The notes beneath the pieces were generated by a model. That model was not told the DNA's origin and ran no database searches. It saw nothing but the letters and a program-made list of their open reading frames with translations. From assembly GCF_003319125.1 (NCBI RefSeq), contig NZ_QOHG01000023.1:1-64000 (forward strand): a stretch of 64,000 nucleotides of DNA, written 5' to 3'. This document shows positions 1 to 8,941 of the stretch, one piece after another. The number at the start of each line of letters is the position of its first letter. Positions within the stretch are counted from its first letter, which is position 1. Source of the DNA: Blastococcus sp. TF02A-26 (GTDB lineage: Bacteria > Actinomycetota > Actinomycetes > Mycobacteriales > Geodermatophilaceae). The translations under genes were made by a program, and so were the position numbers.

Positions 1-6
1 TACGAG

Positions 7-71
7 ATGCCCTTCTTGAACTGGCGATACGGACCTTAGACAAGTCGTATCTTCCCAGTTCAGAAGGGCAT
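7..71. repeat. Long imperfect inverted repeat
   Basis: The arms at 7-24 and 55-71 pair almost perfectly, with one unpaired base, and an inner GATACG/CGTATC pair (26-31 and 46-51) extends the stem. It lies 30 bases past the stop of the last gene of the minus-strand conjugation operon. It could be a terminator, an origin-of-transfer hairpin or the end of a mobile element. No run of T follows on either strand, so a simple intrinsic terminator is not obvious. Confidence 0.6.
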
Positions 72-100
72 TTCGGTGTTCCCACGCCTGTCCGCGGCGC

Positions 101-1360
101 TCAGCTCATCGGTGGATCGAGGCTAAGCAGGCGGTCGGCGTCGCCCGGCACCTTCGCTCCCCGATCGCACCGGTCGGCTCGGTGCCGTTGCGCCAGTGGC
201 TCTGTGCCGGCGGCGCGGTTCAGCGCATCGGCCAGTCCGGTCGACAGGTTAGCGGCTCGGCCGACGACTTGCTGCAGACGGTCGAGGTCGTCGCCGCTTG
301 CCCGCACGTGTCGTCCGGCGATCACCGCCTGGATCCGGTCCTCAGGCATGGCTTCCATGCGCGGCAGGTCTCGAGCGTTCGCGAAGAGCTGGCCGGTGCG
401 GGACCAGCGCTCGACCGCCGTGGTGAGCCGGTCGGCGAGGGCTGGTATCTGGTTCGCGGCCTCCTGAACCGCAGCTGCCACGTCCGCGGACGTCTTGGAG
501 TCGTGCTGCTCGCCACGATCAGCGAGCACGCCGACCTCGTTGCGCAGGGCGCGGACGAGCGCCTGCGACGACGAGACGACCTTCCCGCCGTCGCTCGGTG
601 CCCCTCGGCGTCCGTCGTGGAAGACCATGCTGGCGCGACCGGCGAGTTGCCAGGCCAGCCCTGCGAGCAGCGGCGGTCCGGCGTCCCTCCCGGTCTGGCC
701 CGCGGCGCCGGCGGCGTAGCGACTGGTGAGCTCTGCGGCGGCGACGGCTGCACGGAAGTCCCGCAGTGTCAGGGTGTCGGCTTGCCGCGCACGGTCGAGC
801 GCAGCGAGCAGGCCTGCGGCGGCGTCCAGGACGGTCACCTCGGCCTCTCCGGTCGGCGGGCCTGGCAGGGGAATCAGACGGTCGAGCACCACGGAGTCCG
901 CGGCGGTGGGCGGATCCGTCTGCGCCACACGCTCGAGGGCGGCGGCCGACTGGCGGACGACGTCCAGCTCCGGAGCTGCCCCCTCCGGAAGCAACCGGCG
1001 ACCGAGCCGCGCGCAGTGGTCGGCGGCCTCGGCCACCTCGACGGTGACGGCCCAGCGGTGGGAGCGGCCCATGATGGCCCGGTCGCGGCCGACGAGATCG
1101 GCGGCGACACCGGCGAGGTCGGTGAGCGGCCCGTCGCTGTGCGGCCACAGCTGGCCGGCGGTGGTGCAGGCGGTCGCGAGCGTGGTGGCCGTGCGCTGCC
1201 GGCGGCTGTCGGCGAGGGTGAGCCCGTCTTCGGCCAGTCCGGACACCGCCCGGCCCAGGTGGGCCAGTGCTCCGGTGACGTCCTCGATGGTCGCCGCCGC
1301 GGGGCGGGCGCCGGCTCGGTCGGTGAGGTCGTCGAGCAGCTGTCGCAGGGTGGTGGCCAC
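101..1360 (-). CDS. Hypothetical protein, last gene of conjugation operon
   Basis: This encodes a 419-residue Ala/Arg-rich, probably helical and soluble protein that I do not recognise. I see no signal peptide, membrane segment or nucleotide-binding motif. The GTG start lies 3 bases after the stop of the preceding gene, so it is the last member of the type IV secretion operon. It is not a relaxase by any motif I can see: there is no His-rich HUH pattern or obvious catalytic tyrosine. A cytoplasmic role in DNA transfer is only inferred from position. Confidence 0.75.
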   Translation of the reverse strand: MATTLRQLLDDLTDRAGARPAAATIEDVTGALAHLGRAVSGLAEDGLTLADSRRQRTATTLATACTTAGQLWPHSDGPLTDLAGVAADLVGRDRAIMGRSHRWAVTVEVAEAADHCARLGRRLLPEGAAPELDVVRQSAAALERVAQTDPPTAADSVVLDRLIPLPGPPTGEAEVTVLDAAAGLLAALDRARQADTLTLRDFRAAVAAAELTSRYAAGAAGQTGRDAGPPLLAGLAWQLAGRASMVFHDGRRGAPSDGGKVVSSSQALVRALRNEVGVLADRGEQHDSKTSADVAAAVQEAANQIPALADRLTTAVERWSRTGQLFANARDLPRMEAMPEDRIQAVIAGRHVRASGDDLDRLQQVVGRAANLSTGLADALNRAAGTEPLAQRHRADRCDRGAKVPGDADRLLSLDPPMS

Positions 1361-1363
1361 CGC

Positions 1364-1660
1364 TCAGCCCAGCCGTCGCAGGGCGTGGCGGGCGGCGCGC
1401 GCGGCGTCGAGAACCGGTGTGCTGGCGAAGGTGCGCTCGTCGAGCAATCCGAGTGCGCCCATGGCCGCGCGGATGCTGGCGGCGGGGTCGCCGTCGATCA
1501 GCGGGACCGGTTGGGTGCGTCCGCCGGCGAGCTCCAGCAACTCGGCGGCGTAGAGGCATTCCAGGGCGATGTCGGCAGGCACCTGCTCCCGGTCGGCGCC
1601 GACAGCGTCGAGCAGCGAAGCGGCGTAGCCGAGCGGGTCGCTGACCGTGTCGACGGTCAT
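1364..1660 (-). CDS. Small hypothetical protein of the conjugation operon
   Basis: A 98-residue acidic, helical protein that I do not recognise. The ATG at 1660 was chosen because a good ribosome site (GGAAAGGA) sits just upstream. The frame stays open further upstream, but that part is Arg/Pro-rich and overlaps the neighbour out of frame. It sits between two other unknown genes of the operon, 16 bases after the previous stop and 3 bases before the next start. Confidence 0.7.
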   Translation of the reverse strand: MTVDTVSDPLGYAASLLDAVGADREQVPADIALECLYAAELLELAGGRTQPVPLIDGDPAASIRAAMGALGLLDERTFASTPVLDAARAARHALRRLG

Positions 1661-1676
1661 GGGACACGTCCTTTCC

Positions 1677-2234
1677 TCAGGGCTCGGTTCTGTCGACGCT
1701 TGCGTCGCCGCGGTCGGCTGCGGGGGTCTTGCGGGACATCTGTGGAGGACCGCCCGGGCTGTGTGCGTCCGAGGAGCGGTGCTCAGTGGCGCCGTGCGGG
1801 GGAAGGGCGGCGGCGCAGTCGTCGAGCAGCCGCCAGTGCAGCTCGCGGGCGGGGTGCCGGGCGGGCAGCGGGGCGGCGGCGGCCAGCGCGGGCAGCCGGG
1901 CGGCGACGTCGTAGCCGGCGGCCTCGGCGCGCGCGAGCGCGGCGGCCAGCGGCAGCCAGTCCGGGCCGCTGACGAGGCGGGGGTCGATGCGGGCCAGGAG
2001 CTGCCGCCAGGCCGGGTCGGTGGCTGCGTCGTCGCCGTGCTCGGGTTCGCTCTCCAGGTCGGCGGCGATCTGCAGGATGCGCGTGGCGATCGTGCGGCGG
2101 TCCTCGGCGGTTGCGGCGTCGCACCAGGCGGCCAGCAGGTCTGGGGTGTGCCGGAGCATCCAGGCGCGGCTGATCCGGACGCCGGCGAGCGTCGATACCC
2201 AGTCACCGCGGTCGGACGGTGAGGCGCTGCTCAT
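1677..2234 (-). CDS. Hypothetical protein of the conjugation operon
   Basis: A 185-residue Ala-rich protein with no recognised domain, signal or membrane segment. The ATG at 2234 overlaps the stop of the preceding gene by one base (TGATG), indicating translational coupling. The last 40 residues are hydrophilic and low in complexity. It is the same length as the preceding gene product, but I see no clear sequence similarity between them. Confidence 0.75.
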   Translation of the reverse strand: MSSASPSDRGDWVSTLAGVRISRAWMLRHTPDLLAAWCDAATAEDRRTIATRILQIAADLESEPEHGDDAATDPAWRQLLARIDPRLVSGPDWLPLAAALARAEAAGYDVAARLPALAAAAPLPARHPARELHWRLLDDCAAALPPHGATEHRSSDAHSPGGPPQMSRKTPAADRGDASVDRTEP

Positions 2235-2791
2235 CACTGGCCTCCTGCCGCTTCGGGGAGGTGGCCGGTCGGGGTAACGCCCAGGTCGCCGTCGAACAGC
2301 GCGTGCCGCGCTGCGGTCGCCTGCGGGCTGGTGTATTCGGCGGCCCAGGAGCGGGCCGGCCAGTCGGTGTGCCGGCCGGGTGGACAGCCGATGCCCAGCC
2401 GCTCGGCCAGGCGGACGTGGAAGGCGGGAAGCGCGTACCGGTGCCACTCCTCCAGCGCGTGCGGAGCCGCCGCGTCGCCAGCGGTCGCGCGCAGGCAGGC
2501 CAGTACCGCGAGTTCGTGCACGAGGTGGGGATGGGCCGGCCAGCAGGAGGGGATGGCCTGCGTGGTCTGCCACGCGTAGCTGTGGTTGAGCCAGGCGGCG
2601 ACGTCATCCAGCCACGGCCACAGCCGGGTGCGCACCTGAGCCGAGCAGGTCGCCGGGTCCCAGGGCCGGTCCAGCAGCCGCAGGCCGGCGGACTCGAGGC
2701 CGGCTTCCTCGGCCTGCCGGAGCTGCTCGAGGGCCCGGCGGATCTCCCGCGGCGGTGGCGGGAACGGCACGGCCAGTCCGACATCGGTCAT
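2234..2791 (-). CDS. Hypothetical protein following the coupling ATPase
   Basis: A 185-residue protein rich in Trp, Leu and His, with no recognised domain. Its ATG overlaps the end of the VirD4-like gene by four bases and its stop overlaps the next gene by one. The tight coupling suggests an accessory factor of DNA processing or coupling, but the sequence itself gives no function. Confidence 0.75.
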   Translation of the reverse strand: MTDVGLAVPFPPPPREIRRALEQLRQAEEAGLESAGLRLLDRPWDPATCSAQVRTRLWPWLDDVAAWLNHSYAWQTTQAIPSCWPAHPHLVHELAVLACLRATAGDAAAPHALEEWHRYALPAFHVRLAERLGIGCPPGRHTDWPARSWAAEYTSPQATAARHALFDGDLGVTPTGHLPEAAGGQ

Positions 2792-4698
2792 CGAAGACCC
2801 CGCTCGACCGGGGCGAGACCCGCGCGGGCGGCCGCGGCGTGAGCGTCACCGGTGCGCTCGACCATGCTGGCGGTGTGCTCCCGGGCGGCGGCGACCCGGT
2901 CGCGAGCCGAGGCCTGCGCGGCCAGCAGCTGCGCGCCGCGGCGTCCGGAGAGGCAGCGGGTGAGCGCGGCGATCACCGGTGGGGCGTTCTCCGCGACCAC
3001 CAGAGCTCGGCCGGGCGGCAGCTGGCGGATCTCTTCCGGGCGCAGCACGGGCACGGTCTCGCCGTGGGTGGATCGAGACCATCCGCTGCCTCGGTAGCTG
3101 TAGGACGTGCGCCGGACCCGGGTGCTGCCCAGCAGCTCGGAGAGATCGCGGTAGAAGCCACCGTCCTTGCCGCCGCCGAAGGCGACGAGCACGTTGGTGA
3201 GCCCGAACAGGGCTCGGGCCTCGTGCTCGCCGTAGATGAGCACCAGCTGCCGCCAGGTCTGCGCGGCGTAGATGAAGGAAATGCCCAGAGCCCGGTCGTT
3301 GGCCATCCGGGTGCGCAGCGTGGGCAGCGGCGCGGTGGAGGGCAGCTCGTCCAGGCAGGCCAGCAGCGGCGGGCACAGCCGCCCGGTCGGTGCATCGCCT
3401 GCGAGCTGCAGAGCGGTGTCCAGGACGTGCTCGGCCAGGGCCGTCATCAGCGGGGCCGCCGAGGCGTAGGGATCCTCGCGGCCGAGCAGGTAGACGGTGC
3501 CACCGGCGGCCAGCAGCGCGGCGATGTCCGTGCCCGGCCGGCCGGGCCCGGGAGTGCAGCGGCGGCGGATGTCAGCCTGGAAGAACAGGGTCAGCGCCTG
3601 CTGCACCGTGGTGGCGGTGTTCCCGGCGGTGCGCGGATCGCCGTTAAGAGCACCGTGGAGCAGCCCGTCCCAGAAGGGCGCGGCGTGCGGATGAGCGCGC
3701 AGGATGTCGGCCGGCTGGGTCGCCGCCTGGGGGTGGGCGGCCCACTCCAGGACGTCCTCGATGGTGCGGCCGGTCAGCGCGGCGGCGTGCAGATAGCCCT
3801 GCAGCACCTTGGCAGCTTCGAAGGCGTAGAACCGAGCCGCGGAATCGGTCGTGCCGCCGGTGACCGCACCGGGAACGGTGCCGGCGGTGAACGCCTTGGC
3901 GCGGCGCTCGGCCGTCATGGGGTCCACGCAGCCGACGATGGGGTCCCACACCAGCTCCGGCAGTCCAGGAACGGCGCCGAAGGGGTCGAGCACGGCGACC
4001 GGGCGGTCGCCGTCGGCGCGTGCGTCGACGGTGAGCAGCAGATCCTCGGCCTTGGTCAGGGTGACCAGCGCCGCGCCGGGCGCGTCGAGCAGGGCAGGGG
4101 CGAGCAGGTCGAGGGTCTTGCCCGACCCCTGCGGCCCGTAGACGCCGGTCGTGCGGTCGAAGGGCACCCACAGCTCCCCGGCGGCGGGGACCGCGGCGTG
4201 GCCCAGCGGCCATCCGATATCCGTGTTCACGACGCGGCGAGGGCTACGCCGACGGGCCGGGGTCAGGTCGGGACGGACGACGAGTCCGACCCGGCGCAAC
4301 CGACCGCTGCCGAGTACCTCGGCCACCTGGTTGCGGGTGGCCATGCCCGACCGCCCGGTCAGCCATCGGTGCACGGCCCACGCCGCTCCCCCGCTGACGG
4401 CCAGGAAGAGCGCGAAGCACCCGGCGATGGCGGTGTACACAGCCGCGGGCGACGGCAGCGCCGCCGTCTGTGCGGCGTCCAGCCCGGCGGTGGGCTCGCC
4501 GGTGAGCAAGCCGCCGACGGCGGCGACCAGGGCGGCCGACCCGTGCGGCCACACCCAGCCGCCGCCGGTCAGCAGTGCTGCGATTGCGCGGCCGGCCGGC
4601 AGCAGCAGTGCGGCGGCCGTCACCCACACCACCGCCGCAGCCACCGGAATCTCCCAGCTCGCCGGGCCGACGTCGTCCCGGGATCGATCGCCGCTCAC
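2788..4698 (-). CDS. VirD4/TraG-like type IV coupling ATPase
   Basis: Coupling proteins of this family bring DNA and relaxase to the secretion channel at the inner membrane using ATP. The 636-residue product has N-terminal hydrophobic segments (roughly residues 20-45 and 85-112) followed by a cytoplasmic ATPase domain. The Walker A motif GPQGSGKT lies near residue 190 and a Walker B-like CLDEL near 430. I chose the GTG at 4698 because GGAGGG sits about 7 bases upstream. Another GTG two codons earlier is possible. It starts 63 bases after the stop of the M23 peptidase gene, the largest gap in this operon, and overlaps the next gene by 4 bases. Confidence 0.9.
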   Translation of the reverse strand: MSGDRSRDDVGPASWEIPVAAAVVWVTAAALLLPAGRAIAALLTGGGWVWPHGSAALVAAVGGLLTGEPTAGLDAAQTAALPSPAAVYTAIAGCFALFLAVSGGAAWAVHRWLTGRSGMATRNQVAEVLGSGRLRRVGLVVRPDLTPARRRSPRRVVNTDIGWPLGHAAVPAAGELWVPFDRTTGVYGPQGSGKTLDLLAPALLDAPGAALVTLTKAEDLLLTVDARADGDRPVAVLDPFGAVPGLPELVWDPIVGCVDPMTAERRAKAFTAGTVPGAVTGGTTDSAARFYAFEAAKVLQGYLHAAALTGRTIEDVLEWAAHPQAATQPADILRAHPHAAPFWDGLLHGALNGDPRTAGNTATTVQQALTLFFQADIRRRCTPGPGRPGTDIAALLAAGGTVYLLGREDPYASAAPLMTALAEHVLDTALQLAGDAPTGRLCPPLLACLDELPSTAPLPTLRTRMANDRALGISFIYAAQTWRQLVLIYGEHEARALFGLTNVLVAFGGGKDGGFYRDLSELLGSTRVRRTSYSYRGSGWSRSTHGETVPVLRPEEIRQLPPGRALVVAENAPPVIAALTRCLSGRRGAQLLAAQASARDRVAAAREHTASMVERTGDAHAAAARAGLAPVERGLR

Positions 4699-4761
4699 GA
4701 CCACCCTCCGTTCTCCCTGTTCACGTCTGGTCCCACGACTGGTCTACGCACCTGCCGGCTC

Positions 4762-5922
4762 TCACAGCTCGATCCCGCGCTCGGCGAGCCAGGGGACGGG
4801 GTCGATCGGGGCGCCGTCGACGCGGACCTCGAAGTGCAGGTGCACTCCGGTGCTGTTGCCGGTCGAGCCCTGGTAGCCGAGCAGCGCGCCGGCGCTGACC
4901 GCTTGGCCGGCGGTGACGGTGTAGGCGGTCAGGTGCGCGTAGCGGGTGCTGACGCCGGCGCCGTGGTCGAGTTCGACGAGGTTGCCGTAGCCGGTCAGCG
5001 CCAGGCTGCCGTCGCGGTCGCAGTAGGCGCTGGTGCAGCGGGCGTCGGTCACGGTGCCGTCCGTGGCGGCGTAGACAGGGGTGCCGCGGGGGCCGGCGAT
5101 GTCCACGCCCGCGTGCAGGCTTCCGCCGCGGGGACCGAAGCCGGAGGTGATGGTCCCGGCGGTGGGCCGGATCCAGGTTCCGGCGGCCGCGACCGCGGCG
5201 GGACACAGGGCAGGCGCTGCGGCGGACGGGTCCGCTGCGGCGGCCTCGGCGGCCGGCCAGAGCATGGCGGTCAGCTCGCGGGCCAGCGGCTCCCAGCGGG
5301 CGTAGGCGGTCGGCGTGGCCGAGATCTGCACGGCTTGCGCGGCCGCCGTCAGTGGGATGGTCCGCCAGTCGGGCACTGTGGCGAGCCGCTGGTAGAACGC
5401 CTCGGCGGCGTAGACGGGGTCCATCAGGTCGGCGATGGCTCCCCAGCCGGCGGTCCAGCGTTGCTGGAAGGTGTTGACGCTGTCGTGGTCGGTGCCGATC
5501 CCGTCGTGCGGGTACTGCAGGCTCGTCGCCGTGACCGCGGCCTGCTCCGCGGTCAGCTGGGAGCTGCTGCCGTCGTTGGCCAGCATCCGCAGGCGGGACT
5601 CCTGGTAGGCGGTGGCCAGGGCCACCGTTGCCGCGTACGGCGGCAGCCCGACACGTGCCGCGACGTCGACGATGGTCTGGGCATGGCCCATCTGGACCGC
5701 GTCGAGGTCGCTGCCGGCGGCGGTAGCGCCGGTGCCTGCGGCCCCGCACGAGGCGAACCCCACAGGCCGAGCGGCCTCCGCCGCTTCCGGCGCGGCGAGG
5801 ACTCCCAGGGGAATCAGCAGCAGAGCGACCGCCCCACCGACCGGGACGGCGAGCGGTGCGGCCAGCTTCCACAGCCACGCCTGCGCGTACGACTGGGCGG
5901 CGCGCCCGACGGCCCCGCTCAT
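4762..5922 (-). CDS. M23 family peptidase of the conjugation apparatus
   Basis: M23 (LytM/lysostaphin) enzymes are zinc endopeptidases that cut peptidoglycan cross-links. In Gram-positive conjugation systems such enzymes open the wall for the channel. The 386-residue product has an N-terminal hydrophobic anchor (about residues 18-48). A middle part contains AYQESR and is possibly transglycosylase-like. The C-terminal LytM domain shows LHAGVD (HxxxD) near residue 275 and the HLHFE metal/catalytic motif near 360. The start overlaps the VirB4 gene stop (ATGA). The essential residues are present, so it is probably active outside the membrane. Confidence 0.88.
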   Translation of the reverse strand: MSGAVGRAAQSYAQAWLWKLAAPLAVPVGGAVALLLIPLGVLAAPEAAEAARPVGFASCGAAGTGATAAGSDLDAVQMGHAQTIVDVAARVGLPPYAATVALATAYQESRLRMLANDGSSSQLTAEQAAVTATSLQYPHDGIGTDHDSVNTFQQRWTAGWGAIADLMDPVYAAEAFYQRLATVPDWRTIPLTAAAQAVQISATPTAYARWEPLARELTAMLWPAAEAAAADPSAAAPALCPAAVAAAGTWIRPTAGTITSGFGPRGGSLHAGVDIAGPRGTPVYAATDGTVTDARCTSAYCDRDGSLALTGYGNLVELDHGAGVSTRYAHLTAYTVTAGQAVSAGALLGYQGSTGNSTGVHLHFEVRVDGAPIDPVPWLAERGIEL

Positions 5923-7424
5923 GCAGGCCGCCCGCCGGTGAGGGCCTCATTCGTGTAGGTCAGCTCCAGTTCGGGTCTGGTGAGGACCGTCTGCACCTTG
6001 AACGCCCGGTCCCCGACCAGCCACAGCGCCCGCCCCTTGCCGGCGACCGCCCAGCCGGTGACGACCCGCTGGGCGATCGGAGTCAGGCCGAGCAGCTCGC
6101 CCAACTCGTCGCCGACGGCCTGATCCTGGCCGTGCAGGACCTTGACGTCGCACAGGTGCAGCAGGTCGCGGGCAATAGCCACGGCCTGGGACGTGGCGTC
6201 GCCGGCGGTGAGCATGTCCGAGGGCTTGTGGGCGAGCAGGATCTGCACGTCGGCGTCGCGGCGGGACAGCCGCAGGTTGGCGTCGAGGCTTTTCATGGCC
6301 TCGGCGCCCAGGCGCATCTGCCGCCAGGTCTCGTCGCGCACGACGATGCGCAGGTCGCCGGGGTCGGCGATCTCGCGCATCGCCTGCCCCCAGCTGTTCA
6401 AGCAGGTCAGCGCCATACCGACGGCCTGGTCGCCGAGCGGTTCCAGGCGGGACAGCGACAGCGACTGGATGGGGGCGCGCCAGTCGACGGCGATCGTCGT
6501 GCGGTCGTCGAACAGGCCGGCCAGTGAGCCCTTGACCAGTGACCCAAGGGCGTCGCGCAGGGTTCGGGTGGCGTCGAGGAAGTGCCGGCGGTCGGCGTAG
6601 CGGCAGCTGGTGATGAGAGCGTCGGGTGGCTCGTCCAGTGCCCGCCACAGTTGCGGGACGGTCACCTCAGTCAGCCGGGTGGCGCCGGAGCGGTAGCCGG
6701 TGAGCAGGCGCAGCGCCTCCCCCACCGCCGTCTCCTCCACCGGTCCGAACGGCACGTGCTGGGAGCCGACGAGACCGCGCAGCAGCACGATCCATCGCGC
6801 GAAGACCAGCGCCTCCCGGCGTCGGGCCTCGGCGGCGGGCAGCCGGTCCCAGCCGTGCCCGAGCGGGCCGAAGTCCAAGGGGTTCACCCGCGCAGACAGT
6901 CCGTGGCCGACGGCGATCGGTTCGACGCCGAGAGCTCGGCACAGCGGCTCGTACTCGTCCTTGGTGTCGCCCAGGACGAGGGTCCGGTAGCCGTAGCCGA
7001 GCATCCGCAGCGCGAAGGCCTTGACCGTGGCGGACTTCCCGCGTCCCGGCTTGCCGAACACGACGACGTTCGGGTTGGTGACCGGGATGTCGTCGTCAGT
7101 GACCCAGCCGACCGGATCGCAGTAGAAGGCGCCGCCCGAGAGCAGGTCGATGCCCATCTGTGCACCGGTCGGTGGCAGGCCGCTGGTGGCGATGAGCGGC
7201 CACACCACCGGGGTCTGCTCCGAGGTCATCCGCCACACCGACAGCGGCGCCAGCGCAACCGCACGCCCTCGTCCGCGCCCGCGGGGGCCTCGGCGCGGTA
7301 CCGCCACCGGGAACGGTGAGGTGCACCGCTCCCCCACCGGTTCCCTCTGCACGGGAGGGAGGGGGTGGCCGAAGTCGTCGAGCAGGACGGCGAGGTCCCG
7401 GCCCCGACCGTGGCGGCGGCTCAT
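5919..7424 (-). CDS. VirB4/TraC-like conjugation ATPase
   Basis: VirB4 proteins power assembly of the type IV channel from the inner face of the membrane. The 501-residue product carries Walker A FGKPGRGKS near residues 123-131 and a Walker B-like VVRDE near 375. Arg residues further down may act as fingers. The ATG at 7424 overlaps the preceding stop by 4 bases, which sets the start. The frame is open for another 670 codons upstream, but that stretch is an Arg-rich shadow of two other genes. It is shorter than classical VirB4 (about 800 residues), since the N-terminal VirB4 domain is largely replaced by the separate upstream SCO6880-like gene. Confidence 0.88.
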   Translation of the reverse strand: MSRRHGRGRDLAVLLDDFGHPLPPVQREPVGERCTSPFPVAVPRRGPRGRGRGRAVALAPLSVWRMTSEQTPVVWPLIATSGLPPTGAQMGIDLLSGGAFYCDPVGWVTDDDIPVTNPNVVVFGKPGRGKSATVKAFALRMLGYGYRTLVLGDTKDEYEPLCRALGVEPIAVGHGLSARVNPLDFGPLGHGWDRLPAAEARRREALVFARWIVLLRGLVGSQHVPFGPVEETAVGEALRLLTGYRSGATRLTEVTVPQLWRALDEPPDALITSCRYADRRHFLDATRTLRDALGSLVKGSLAGLFDDRTTIAVDWRAPIQSLSLSRLEPLGDQAVGMALTCLNSWGQAMREIADPGDLRIVVRDETWRQMRLGAEAMKSLDANLRLSRRDADVQILLAHKPSDMLTAGDATSQAVAIARDLLHLCDVKVLHGQDQAVGDELGELLGLTPIAQRVVTGWAVAGKGRALWLVGDRAFKVQTVLTRPELELTYTNEALTGGRPA

Positions 7425-8941
7425 CGCCGTCCCCTCCGTTCCGGCAGACCGATCCCCAGGGGGATGGCGGCGGCGGCGAATCCGGCGTCCTGTGCCAGGT
7501 CCAGCCGCAGCGGCACGAAACCCGCGGCGCGGACGGCGGCGTCGAGCCGCCGGCCGTGCTCGGCGATCGGCCAGGTGCCGGGCACCGTGACGCAGGCGGC
7601 CACGGCCGGACGGACCAGTGCCCGGCCGGCGGCGAGCTTCTCGTCCGCGGCGCCGATCCGTTCGGTGTCCCGCCGCTGCCGTGCCCGCTGGCGGAAGCCC
7701 ATACGGGCGCGCAGTTCGTTGCCGGTGGTGGCGCTCATGTCCTCGCGGCCGACGAGCCGGGTCGCCCGGTCCAGTGGCAGGGGCGCCAGGAACACCGTCA
7801 GGCTGCGCCGCTCCCCCGGCGTGGCCGGCACCAGCACCGGGGCCAGTGCGCCGAGCACCGCGCCGGAGTCGGGCAGCAGGATGGTGTCGGTGACCGATGC
7901 CCAGGCGTCGTGAGCGTAGTGACGCACTTCGGCGAGGGATCGTGTCGGCCCTGCGGCGCCCATCGGCACCCCGGTCGCCGGAGCGCGGCCGCCGGCGTGC
8001 CCGTCGAGGTAGTGAGCGGCGATGAGCTGGCCGCGGTCCCCGGGCGCGAAGCCCGTGCGCACCGCCTCCGCGAGGCCGGCCGAGTCCAGCCAGCTGAGCG
8101 CGGTGCAGCCGACCGCCCCGCGCAGCGCCCCCTCGATCTCGGCCATCACTCCGTGCAGCACCCGCGCGCGGCCGTCGATCCCGCCGCCGGACTCCCGGGC
8201 GGCGCGGCCGATCCGCCGCTCGCCGACGACCACGGTCACGAACGCCTCCGACCGCACCGCCGCCGGGGTCAGCGCGGCTCCCAGCAGGGCGTTGACCTGC
8301 GTGGCCACCGCGGGCGCGTCCGCGCGGGCATGAGCCCGCTCCCAGCCGGCGCGCTCGGCCCCGTCGTCGGGCACCGTGCGCACCTGCAGCGCGACGACGT
8401 CGACCAGTTCGGTGCGAGCCGCGATCTCGCACAGTTCGGCTAGCCCGGCGCCCATCCGGTCGCGCTCTCCGGGCTCGGCCAAGCCGATGCCGGGGTGGGA
8501 GATCCGAGCGACGGCCGCCCAGGTCCGTGCCGCGTAGTTCTGCACGATCACCGGGCGCGTGAAGGTCTGGCCGAACGGGGGCCCGTCGTGGGTACGGATC
8601 CCGGCCAGCACTCCCGGCAGATCCACCTCCGACAAGTCCTCGGCTGTCCCGGCGGCCGCGCGGGACCCGAAGGCCGTCCAGCCCAGCGCCCGCCCCACCG
8701 CGAACAGGCACAGATCGACCACCCAGCGCCCGGCCGAGCGCCCCCGGATCGGCACCAGCAGAGCCGCGGACAGCAGGGCCCACACCGGCAGCCACAGCAA
8801 CAGCACCATCCAGGCCCGGGCGTTGAGGGCGATCAGCGCCGGAACACCGGCGAGGCTGACCAGTGCCAGCTGGGTGCCGGTCATGCCGAGGAACCAGCCA
8901 GAGACGTCCTTGGCGTAGTCGCCGTATCGGGTGGCGCTCAC
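7421..8941 (-). CDS. SCO6880-like/PrgI-type membrane protein
   Basis: This 506-residue protein has two hydrophobic segments near the N terminus (about residues 20-45 and 47-65) preceded by an RYGDYAKD stretch, and then a long cytoplasmic region. The layout is that of SCO6880-family proteins encoded next to VirB4 ATPases in actinobacterial conjugation loci. The family probably supplies the VirB3/VirB4 N-terminal part of the channel. The GTG at 8941 was chosen because it overlaps the preceding stop (GTGA); an in-frame GTG 12 codons upstream lies inside the neighbour. The family call rests on architecture and position rather than on a decisive motif. Confidence 0.75.
   Translation of the reverse strand: MSATRYGDYAKDVSGWFLGMTGTQLALVSLAGVPALIALNARAWMVLLLWLPVWALLSAALLVPIRGRSAGRWVVDLCLFAVGRALGWTAFGSRAAAGTAEDLSEVDLPGVLAGIRTHDGPPFGQTFTRPVIVQNYAARTWAAVARISHPGIGLAEPGERDRMGAGLAELCEIAARTELVDVVALQVRTVPDDGAERAGWERAHARADAPAVATQVNALLGAALTPAAVRSEAFVTVVVGERRIGRAARESGGGIDGRARVLHGVMAEIEGALRGAVGCTALSWLDSAGLAEAVRTGFAPGDRGQLIAAHYLDGHAGGRAPATGVPMGAAGPTRSLAEVRHYAHDAWASVTDTILLPDSGAVLGALAPVLVPATPGERRSLTVFLAPLPLDRATRLVGREDMSATTGNELRARMGFRQRARQRRDTERIGAADEKLAAGRALVRPAVAACVTVPGTWPIAEHGRRLDAAVRAAGFVPLRLDLAQDAGFAAAAIPLGIGLPERRGRR

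Noticed and set aside
182-1972. Long plus-strand open frame of about 600 codons
   Set aside because: It lies over several minus-strand genes with ATGA-type coupling and ribosome sites, is Gly/Arg-rich and has no domain. It is a shadow frame of high-GC DNA.
2755-5958. Plus-strand open frame of 1067 codons
   Set aside because: It is antisense to the VirD4-like and M23 genes, which have clear motifs. Its composition is Gly/Gln/Arg-rich with no domain.
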